Source: Candidatus Ichthyocystis sparus | Lineage (GTDB): Bacteria > Pseudomonadota > Gammaproteobacteria > Burkholderiales > 2013Ark19i | Length of the DNA: 64,000 nt | NCBI RefSeq assembly: GCF_900078745.1 | Contig: NZ_FKII01000043.1 | Coordinates: 62,001 to 126,000 of the forward strand | Direction: 5' to 3' | Shown: positions 57,394-64,000 of the stretch, in pieces | How positions within the stretch are numbered: the stretch's first letter is position 1 | How the letters are laid out: every line of letters starts with the position of its first letter | Notes under the pieces: generated by a model | Databases searched by the model: none | What the model was told of the DNA's origin: nothing | What the model saw: the letters and a program-made list of their open reading frames with translations, nothing else | Position numbers and translations under genes: made by a program

Positions 57394-57809
57394 CTATTAA
57401 AGGAAAGGTTGAATAGTTGAAATAGTATTTTCAGTTTGGGCGGTATAAGTCACCACTGAATGAGATAAATAGCAGATTTAAGTTTCCTGATACATGTGTA
57501 AGTATACTGCCGTAATGTAAAAAATTGCTTTGGCAGGCAATTTTGTCTATGCGTATTTTATGGAAGTAATTTCGTCTTGGTTGTTGGTATATATCGTATT
57601 CAAAAAATAACGATATATGTGCTGTTTTATACATTCAGAAACGGGTGGCGGGAGAGATGAGGTCGGACGTGTAATGAATTTACTACCAAACATGAAGCAA
57701 GTATGAATTTTTGTTGCTCTAGTTATTCGCAAACACTGGGGCATGCATAAATTTGAAGCACTAAATTGTCTTTTGCATCACGCATATCTAATGTCTATCA
57801 AGCTGACCT
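57394..57809. other. Intergenic stretch with a possible N-terminal trace
   Basis: No open gene. Bases 57558-57610 ('TATGGAAGTAATTTCGTCTT' and on to 'TTCAAAAAATAA') resemble the first codons of the family ('SMEVxPS...ISKK'). This is weak and may be chance. Confidence 0.3.
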
Positions 57810-59576
57810 TTACATTCCATATTCTAGGCTAATTTGTACAGCTTTAACAACTGCATTCCTAACTAGAGTGACGGTTACCTCTTCATTCCCTATCAATTTG
57901 GTGGAGTTGTATTCATCACGTGCCATTCTCAAATTAAATGAAAGCCTAAATCTATTACTACCGAAAATACCTAGCATTATTTCTTCTAAAATTGATGAAG
58001 CTTCTTCTTTTGCTTTTTCCCTGGAATCTGCGGACATTTTTTCTTTATTTTTCTTAAATTCGGCAAGTTCTTCTTCGCTCATTCCCACAAAACTGCCAAT
58101 TTCTTCGTCGGTCATCACAGAACCGGATTTATCTGATGATAAAAGAACTTTTTCTACTAAATCCAACATTAAACGCCCATGATAATCGCCAAAATCACTT
58201 ACAACGCTATTAATTTTTGAAATTGTTTGTCTTCTGAAATTTTCAGTAAATAATATATTACTAACAACTCCAACTACATGATCTAAGGAATTATTATCCA
58301 GGTTGTACAATTTCCAATCAATTGAGTTACAATGCCGCATCCTTTCTTGGTTAATTGCATCAAGTTCCACATACACAGCATTTAGTATATCTTCCATAAT
58401 ATTTGAAACGGACTCGACTAATCTTTCAAAATCTTTACTACTATTTCTACCCTCAAATATTAATCTGAGTTTGTACGTTACGATAGCACTTGCGGCTAAA
58501 ACAGTACTCCGAGGAGCCACTAGGGAATGAGGTGTCTCCTCCTCGCCGTGTGATTCGGGTTCATCTTTCTTGTGGTGGGTATGATGTCCATGGCTCCCAC
58601 TAGCATGTGCCTCTTGTGATTTTGCCGACTTGCTGCCTCTAGAAGAAGCAAGTTTACTTAGTAACCTTCTTCTAACAGAACTGCGATGTGCTTTGTCAGA
58701 TGGTTTTGAGCTTACCTCAGATAAATCAACTGGATCTGCTTCACCTAACAAACCATCTTTGTTACTATCTGTAGAAGATCCCGTATCTCTTCTACCAGAA
58801 GACGAGGTAGAAGATCCTGTGTCTCTCCTTGCAGATGACGTAGAGGAACCAGTATCTCTTCTAGCAGAAGATGAGGTAGAAGATCCTGTGTCTCTTCTGG
58901 CAGAAGAAGGTAACAGTTTAAAAGAATGTATTCCAGGGCCTTCGTAAGATCCACTTACGTCAGAAGTTGGTACATATGACAATAGCCTAGAAACATCTAC
59001 CGATGGGTCTTCCATCGGTAGATGTCTACTACCCCTCCCTCTTGCAGGTTGTATTTCATCTGAGCGCTTTAATAATCTTAGTCTTGATGTGGCATGTGCC
59101 GGTAATAAGCGTGCTCTCCCAGATAGTCCTTGATAATGAAGTCTTCTTCTTTCTTGATTAGAGGATTCAGTTGATTTTGGCATGACATCTGCTGGTAATA
59201 AGCGTGCTCTTCCAGACAGAGTTTTTATGCCCTCTAAGGACAAAGACCTTTTAACCTTAGGAGGAGAATTAGTCTTTTCGTCCTTTTTACCCTTACTTGA
59301 TCTCAACTTGCTTATACGTTCTTCTAAATCTTTTACTCTTCTCTCTAATTCTGCTTCGCCTAATTTCTCTAGATCTTCCTTAGAAGAAAGGACGAAAGGA
59401 ACTTTACTTCCGGCTTTTTTATCTTCACTGGACGTAACTACCCCGCCTTCTGCTCCTTCGGTGACTACCACAGCTTCACTTGCTGAGGATGATAGAGTAG
59501 TGGTGGACGGGGCTGTATCTTCGCTAGAAGATCCTGTGCCACAAGATGATGCACCAACCTTATAATCAGGAATCAT
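57810..59576 (-). CDS. Unknown Ser/Arg-rich protein with tandem peptide repeats
   Basis: A 588-residue protein that I do not recognise. Residues 1-330 are low-complexity: Ser/Thr-rich start, a charged coiled-coil-like stretch ('EKLGEAELERRVKDLEERIS'), a duplicated 'LSGRARLLPA' about 35 residues apart, and four tandem copies of 'SSARRDTGSST' with small changes. A His-rich patch ('GSHGHHTHHKK') follows. Residues 350-588 look helical and globular. The ATG at 59576 has a strong G-rich ribosome-binding site (GGGGGGTTAGG). No signal peptide or membrane segment. A translocated effector or nucleic-acid-binding protein is possible; the repeats of Arg-Arg-Asp-Thr could be modification sites. Function unknown. 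Confidence 0.7.
   Translation of the reverse strand: MIPDYKVGASSCGTGSSSEDTAPSTTTLSSSASEAVVVTEGAEGGVVTSSEDKKAGSKVPFVLSSKEDLEKLGEAELERRVKDLEERISKLRSSKGKKDEKTNSPPKVKRSLSLEGIKTLSGRARLLPADVMPKSTESSNQERRRLHYQGLSGRARLLPAHATSRLRLLKRSDEIQPARGRGSRHLPMEDPSVDVSRLLSYVPTSDVSGSYEGPGIHSFKLLPSSARRDTGSSTSSSARRDTGSSTSSARRDTGSSTSSSGRRDTGSSTDSNKDGLLGEADPVDLSEVSSKPSDKAHRSSVRRRLLSKLASSRGSKSAKSQEAHASGSHGHHTHHKKDEPESHGEEETPHSLVAPRSTVLAASAIVTYKLRLIFEGRNSSKDFERLVESVSNIMEDILNAVYVELDAINQERMRHCNSIDWKLYNLDNNSLDHVVGVVSNILFTENFRRQTISKINSVVSDFGDYHGRLMLDLVEKVLLSSDKSGSVMTDEEIGSFVGMSEEELAEFKKNKEKMSADSREKAKEEASSILEEIMLGIFGSNRFRLSFNLRMARDEYNSTKLIGNEEVTVTLVRNAVVKAVQISLEYGM
58770..58905 (-). repeat. Coding tandem repeat (SSARRDTGSST, four copies)
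   Basis: Four imperfect units of 33-39 bases encode the repeated peptide in the protein at 57810-59576. Unit lengths are multiples of three, so expansion or loss keeps the frame. Confidence 0.8.
58993..59025. other. Perfect 14-bp inverted repeat inside a coding region
   Basis: ACATCTACCGATGG and its exact reverse complement are separated by five bases, inside the gene at 57810-59576, where they encode part of 'RHLPMEDPSVDVSR'. Such a hairpin would be stable in the mRNA. It is not followed by a T-run on either strand. Confidence 0.85.
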
Positions 59577-60248
59577 ATGAAACCTAACCCCCCGTGAGAA
59601 TACTTATTATCATTATAAAAATAATAGTTTTTATATGTAGCTGATGCTTAATTTAGTGTTGGTGCCCAATTTTGCCGCACTAAGAACAAATATGCAGATC
59701 TATCATGTTGAATCAATTATGTGTTTGTGTCGATTACTGTAACCACTTACTTTGTGAGAAAATTATCAAAATTTATATTTATTTCCATAGATATAGTTTT
59801 ACTGTAAATAATTATAAGTACTAATGCTAATGATGCCTCTGTATCTCTTTATGCACATTAGCTTGGTTTAATCAATAATTTTCCTCAACAAGCCATATTC
59901 GAGCATTTAGTACGTTTATTACATCTTGCTTAAGGGTAGGGGATTTATACTTCCCTTTTTACTTATCTTCTTTTTCATAAATTCATAACACTCGATAAGA
60001 GATCTTATCGAGAGTCATAATTAGTGCAATTGCCAGGCACAAAAATAACTATAATTACATTATATTACATAATACATAATATGACAGCATACACCGTATC
60101 AATAAATAGAGGGTGATTAATAGAAATTGATTATCTTTAGGTAATTGCCCTTAATAGATCAAATATTAAAAATATTAGAATGGGGGCAGGGGATCAGAAG
60201 GTGGGCGTGGATAATTTAATTTTTATATATATATCACAATCCACTACC
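59577..60248. other. Gene-free stretch between two minus-strand genes
   Basis: It contains the inverted repeat at 59991-60012 and no supported gene or RNA. It must hold the promoter of the gene starting at 59576. Confidence 0.5.
59991..60012. promoter_or_regulatory. Inverted repeat CTCGATAAGA/TCTTATCGAG
   Basis: Two perfect 10-bp arms separated by two bases form a near-continuous palindrome, about 240 bases downstream of the family gene 60249-62603 and 415 bases upstream of the start at 59576. It looks more like a protein-binding site than a terminator, since the loop is only two bases and no T-run follows. Confidence 0.5.
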
Positions 60249-62603
60249 TTAGTTATGGTGTGTAGGCTGCCTTTTAGAGGTATCTTCTATGTGAGCCGCA
60301 AGTCGTTTAATAAATTCATCGTAACAAATACCGTCATACGGATTTACGCATACAAACGATTGATATGAATTTACACTGCGCGCACGGCACAGTCTTGAAT
60401 GTAAATCTTGTAATGTATTAGTAGGAAACTCCGTCAGCATCTTAAAATATGATTCTCTTGTGCTTTCGTCAGTGTACAACAGACCAGGTACCCCATTGCC
60501 ATCTTCGGCTGCTAACAGGACAGACCAGTTATTGCATTCACGTACCTTCATTAGCAAGCGACCAAATTCACTGGTCGCTTTGGGCTTACATCCAGCTAGC
60601 GCAGCAAACAACCCCGGTGTTCCGTCAGTATAACGCTTACTAGTAAATATATCTAAAGCTATAGCGGCAAACGTGTCTGGAGAAAAATTTTCCTTAGCCT
60701 CAACTAATACATCTACGAGACTACCAAATGCAGCAATAGCATCTGCGTGGCCACACTGTAAGGCCATGAATAGACCGGGCGTACCATGTTTATTTTTGGC
60801 CAATAGTATCTCAGAAAAAGCACCCGCTAAGTCCGATTCAGATATTTTATCCTTAACAAGGAGTAATTTACTTAATAACTTACTAAAAGCGGCAATAGAA
60901 CTATGGTTACCTAATTGTAAAGCCATAAATAAACCACACACATCACAATCACTTTTAGCAAGTAACATAGTACGCAGAGCCTGCAAAAATACATGCACTG
61001 GCACGTCATCTTTTGTTATTGGTAGAAAATTACACAATATTTCATCAAAAGCGTAAATAGAGTTATGGCAATTATTCTGCAACGACATATACATACCTGT
61101 AGTGCCAGAAATATTTTTAGCCAACATTAACTCTACAAACATTCTAAAAAGCTTCTCTCCAAATATACTTCCTCTGAACAGAGTTAATATATTTATCAAT
61201 TTGCCAAATGAAGATACTGAACTGTGGTTATCTTTCTGCAGGGCCATGAATAATCCAGGAATACCATCTTTAGTTTTAGCTGATAGTAAATCAAAAATCA
61301 TATCAACTATCTTTGTGTCAGATAATTTATTTCTCATACAAACTAGTCTATTTAATAATTCACCAAAAGCAGTAACCGTTTTATGCATATCTCCCTGTAA
61401 TGCCATAAATAGACCTGGTATACCTTCACTGCTTTTAGCTGCAAATAAATTGGATAAAATCATAGCAAATTCGCTACAATCAATTTTACTCTCAATCAAT
61501 ATAAGATTATTAAGCATTTTATCAAAAGCATATACGGCATCACTATAGCCATTTTGCAAAGCCAAATAAAGTCCTGTAGAGCCATGTATATTACTTGATA
61601 GTAATATACTAGGTAGTAAACTAACCTTCTCCTCATCAGACATGCTATTCAACAATAAACTATAGAGGTCTATAGACTGAACTTTTCCTAAACTCATGAT
61701 TTCTACGAGCACTGAATTACCATTACTACTTCTACAACGAAAAATATCTTCTCTACCTTTCTTGCTCAGATCAAGGGTTGACAGCATTTCTACCGCCTTA
61801 CGTACATCTTCCAAACAATTAGCATCTATAATTAAATGATACATCATGCAAGATGATATTCCTTCTTGAGACAATGTCTCTAATGTTGAAAATCTCAAAC
61901 ATTCTACATTCTCATGGTGATGTTCATATATTATACATTCTGTTTCTTCTACACACTTACCTTCCAGATTTTCTCCGAAATATAAACTATACATAGAACT
62001 TTTTATAAATTTTCTCAAACAAAAAGCATTACTATTTAAGAAATCATCAGAAGAATATACTCTGCTACGTGATGTAACATTAGTTCTGTTAGGATCAAAA
62101 AATTTGACTACTAATTTATCAGCAGAGCGGTTTTTCACTGTTGGTTTTCTTAAAAATTCGAAAGCCATAATGTGACTAGTACTCTGTAAAAAAAATATCC
62201 TACATTGAGAACTTGAGGTGGTTATAGCTATGTTGTACAAAAACCTACCAAAATCATCACATGCAATAATATGCTTGGCTTTGGCATTTTTTATCATTCT
62301 TGAATAATCTTCTTCTATATATCTGGGCTTTCTTGTTAGTGCTTCTCTTACTGCATTCTCACTCTCAAACATTTTGCTTACATCAAGTTTTTCACCAGCT
62401 TTATGAGCATATGAACTATTTAAAACATATAATGTGGAAAGATGAGAACAGGAAATACATTCATCTTCAACTTTAATCTTACAATTAAAGTTTACAATAT
62501 TGGATGCCTTCATTGATATGTAAGGAATACTCTTAGTTTCTGCAGATACCTCCTCTCCAGAGAAAGAGGATATTCTTAAGCTTTCCTTGAGGAGGGATTC
62601 CAT
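60249..62603 (-). CDS. Divergent EspL/ShET2-like cysteine protease effector with nine repeats
   Basis: A 784-residue member on the opposite strand. The triad is Cys52 ('CISCSHLSTLY'), His144 ('STSHIMAFEF') and Asp170 ('KFFDPNRTN'). About nine repeats follow, closer to a plain consensus than in the other copies ('IPGLFMALQKDNHSSVSSFG', 'TPGLFMALQCGHADAIAAFG'); the wording is what I recall for ShET2/EspL-type proteins of enteric and environmental bacteria. The C-terminus ('YDEFIKRLAAHIEDTSKRQ') is divergent. GGACAG lies eight bases before the ATG at 62603. Its distance from the rest and its compact size suggest an older lineage, perhaps nearest the ancestral form. It may be the best single candidate for functional comparison. 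Confidence 0.85.
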   Translation of the reverse strand: MESLLKESLRISSFSGEEVSAETKSIPYISMKASNIVNFNCKIKVEDECISCSHLSTLYVLNSSYAHKAGEKLDVSKMFESENAVREALTRKPRYIEEDYSRMIKNAKAKHIIACDDFGRFLYNIAITTSSSQCRIFFLQSTSHIMAFEFLRKPTVKNRSADKLVVKFFDPNRTNVTSRSRVYSSDDFLNSNAFCLRKFIKSSMYSLYFGENLEGKCVEETECIIYEHHHENVECLRFSTLETLSQEGISSCMMYHLIIDANCLEDVRKAVEMLSTLDLSKKGREDIFRCRSSNGNSVLVEIMSLGKVQSIDLYSLLLNSMSDEEKVSLLPSILLSSNIHGSTGLYLALQNGYSDAVYAFDKMLNNLILIESKIDCSEFAMILSNLFAAKSSEGIPGLFMALQGDMHKTVTAFGELLNRLVCMRNKLSDTKIVDMIFDLLSAKTKDGIPGLFMALQKDNHSSVSSFGKLINILTLFRGSIFGEKLFRMFVELMLAKNISGTTGMYMSLQNNCHNSIYAFDEILCNFLPITKDDVPVHVFLQALRTMLLAKSDCDVCGLFMALQLGNHSSIAAFSKLLSKLLLVKDKISESDLAGAFSEILLAKNKHGTPGLFMALQCGHADAIAAFGSLVDVLVEAKENFSPDTFAAIALDIFTSKRYTDGTPGLFAALAGCKPKATSEFGRLLMKVRECNNWSVLLAAEDGNGVPGLLYTDESTRESYFKMLTEFPTNTLQDLHSRLCRARSVNSYQSFVCVNPYDGICYDEFIKRLAAHIEDTSKRQPTHHN

Positions 62604-63748
62604 AATTTTCTGTCCATTATTATAATTTTCGTATGGTAACCGCTTGTGTGGCGCCTTCTAATTGCACCATGTGGAATGTCTGACACACCTTGTTATAGAT
62701 AAGTAGTCGTAAAATTCTAGCACATACGTGCCCTCATTCTAATACAATATGTATACTATGATGTTAAGCATTAACACGCATAGTTGGTGTTAATACTGAC
62801 AATGGACTGTTAAGTAATTCACTTTGTTCTATCACAAAAACGGTACTACACTGCAAGCGTTATCGTTATGTGAGTGCTTATCCTATAATTATTCTTAAGT
62901 AAGGCTTATATCTGGTATCAGGATCACTATTACTTAAAATCTGGGAAACTTATTATCTCATGTTCATGAACTTTAAATATAAATTATATACCCCATCAAC
63001 ATCACACAACACCAAAACAATATGAAGCCACTAAACAAATCCACTGCACTGATGTATCAAATAATATTAACTTAATAATTATCTATTAACTTTTTAAATT
63101 TGTAATTTAAATTACATATGCCTCTAATTTTTTGCTAGATTAGAGATAATTATTTTGATTTGTAATCTTACAGTTTAGATAAACCACCTAACCACCTAAC
63201 CACCTAACCACCTAACCACCTAACCACCTAACCACCTAACCACCTAACCACCTAACCACCTAACGATGTTATTACTCTTATATTACCCTAGTTTTATGAA
63301 TTATCTTAAAAATCGTTACATAATTGCGATTATCATTGTAAGATAATACATAATATCTTCTATACAAATCGATAGTTAATGAAGTTGGAATAATGTTTTC
63401 ACCTAGATAGATATAGGTAGTATAAGTACCACTAAACAAGATAAAGCAAACAAGATAGAGTGAGACAAATAGTATGTACAATGGTAGTCTGTAGATTTGA
63501 TTCTCAGTGCTAAATTCAATAAAAATGCAAAAACAACAACTATACTTGTGCTGATTTAGCAATGTCACGCTGGTCTTAGTTAGTGTTTATTGAGTGTTTT
63601 TAAAGAGAGAACAATCAACTTATGTACACATTAGCAAAATGTACCGAAGGAGACGTTAGTCTCTAGAGGTGCTTTCACTTCAGTGGTTATGATCTGAACC
63701 GTGTTCGTTATGTGATAATGGCTTTATACGTGTCATGAGGGCGGTACT
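62604..63748. other. Divergent intergenic region with octanucleotide repeat
   Basis: This 1.1-kb gap separates two family genes pointing away from each other. Apart from the tandem repeat at 63184-63263, I see no supported gene. An open minus-strand frame at 63278-63568 lacks homology and a ribosome-binding site and is not called. Confidence 0.55.
63184..63263. repeat. Ten perfect copies of the octanucleotide CCACCTAA
   Basis: An uninterrupted 80-base array of the 8-base unit CCACCTAA lies between two divergent family genes, about 580 bases from the minus-strand start and 485 bases from the plus-strand start. Perfect copies mean recent expansion and likely length polymorphism. Confidence 0.95.
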
Positions 63749-64000
63749 ATGGATTTTAGTTGCAACGATCACGTTCATATATCTCCTCATTCGATGGAAG
63801 AAATATCATCTACTGAAAAGAATTTGCCTTATATATCTAAAAAAGAAGTTGGGGATTTATTAAATTTAAATAGCAAAGTAGAAATTGATGGTAAAGTTAT
63901 TCATTGTTCCCATTTGGCTTCATTATTTGCCTTAAATGGCATGGATTGTTATAGAAATAATAAAAAAATGAGAATTGCTGAAATGTTTTCAGATGAAAGC
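63749..64000 (+). CDS. EspL/ShET2-like effector, N-terminal part (right edge truncated)
   Basis: The first 84 codons of another family member. The frame is open from ATG 63749 to the window end. It encodes 'MDFSCNDHVHISPHSMEE', 'KNLPYISKKEVGDLLNLNSK' and the putative nucleophile Cys53 in 'VIHCSHLASLF', then 'EMFSDES'. The His and Asp of the triad lie beyond the edge. GAGGGCGG lies just upstream of the ATG. It is closest in wording to the gene at 41186. Whether it is complete cannot be judged here. Confidence 0.8.
   Translation, partial: MDFSCNDHVHISPHSMEEISSTEKNLPYISKKEVGDLLNLNSKVEIDGKVIHCSHLASLFALNGMDCYRNNKKMRIAEMFSDES

Noticed and set aside
57547..57744. Short minus-strand frames in the gap 57394-57809
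   Set aside because: No homology, no ribosome-binding site and typical chance length for AT-rich DNA.
58303..59565. Plus-strand frames of 75-127 codons opposite the 57810-59576 gene
   Set aside because: They mirror the low-complexity repeats of the minus-strand gene, which has a much longer frame and a strong ribosome-binding site.
60449..61548. Plus-strand frames opposite the minus-strand family gene
   Set aside because: They are periodic shadows of the roughly 150-base repeats; similar antisense frames appear behind every family gene (for example 24844-25164 and 33326-33712).
63184..63263. The tandem octamer array considered as a CRISPR array or telomere-like repeat
   Set aside because: Units are contiguous with no spacers and no cas gene lies near; a simple slippage-generated repeat explains it.
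63278..63568. A 96-codon minus-strand frame in the divergent intergenic region
   Set aside because: Composition is random AT-rich sequence with no homology in the window and no ribosome-binding site.

Overview
The window is AT-rich bacterial DNA. A short housekeeping stretch (1-1610) is followed by more than 60 kb of gene-sparse, duplication-ridden accessory sequence. The left edge carries the 3' end of rpsA, then ihfB (its start codon overlaps the rpsA stop), then a two-BON-domain lipoprotein very like DolP/YraP. The rpsA-ihfB pair and a DolP-type lipoprotein indicate a beta- or gammaproteobacterium. Low GC, abundant pseudogenes and a large family of putative host-directed proteins suggest a host-restricted intracellular bacterium. 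From memory, the fish epitheliocystis betaproteobacterium 'Candidatus Ichthyocystis' is a plausible candidate; this is inference, not shown by the window.

The dominant feature is a multigene family of very large proteins: six full-length plus-strand copies or near-copies (starts near 8533, 16636, 19640, 23912, 30777, 41186), a seventh at 46667, a divergent minus-strand copy (60249-62603), one cut by the right edge (63749 onward), two long broken copies (36135-40458, 54658-57393), another long fragment (5340-7140) and about a dozen smaller remnants. Each protein has an N-terminal domain of about 250 residues followed by 9-20 helical repeats of about 50-54 residues with a core like 'PGLFxALQxGHxxAVxAF'. 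The N-terminal domain has a conserved Cys (near residue 50), His (near 143, in 'HxMSF') and Asp (near 170, in 'FFDPN'). I read this as the ShET2/EspL2 (Toxin_15-like) type III effector architecture, that is, a Cys-His-Asp protease domain followed by ankyrin-like repeats. Family assignment and protease activity are inferences from remembered motifs.

Layout: 1-1610 core genes; 1614-4549 two minus-strand unknown proteins; 5030-8095 decayed copies (the tip of an 11795-like gene, an integrase tail, family fragments); 8533-19410 two near-identical family copies flanking an unknown minus-strand gene and a tyrosine recombinase; 19640-27847 further copies; 28190-29345 a decayed duplicate of a ZIP-transporter/membrane-protein block; 29664-46392 more copies and remnants; 46667-50242 an intact copy; 50952-54330 an intact ZIP-family metal transporter and two paralogous membrane proteins; 54658-57393 a broken copy; 57810-59576 a Ser/Arg-rich unknown protein; 60249-62603 the divergent family member; 63749 on, a new copy.

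Taken together the region looks like an effector island evolving by birth and death: segmental duplication (including shared upstream and downstream noncoding DNA), repeat gain and loss, mosaic junctions and nonsense or frameshift decay. Several copies share an upstream block with the palindrome CACATTAATGTG, suggesting common regulation. Octanucleotide tandem repeats lie upstream of two copies. No tRNA, rRNA, CRISPR array or phage structural gene was recognised.
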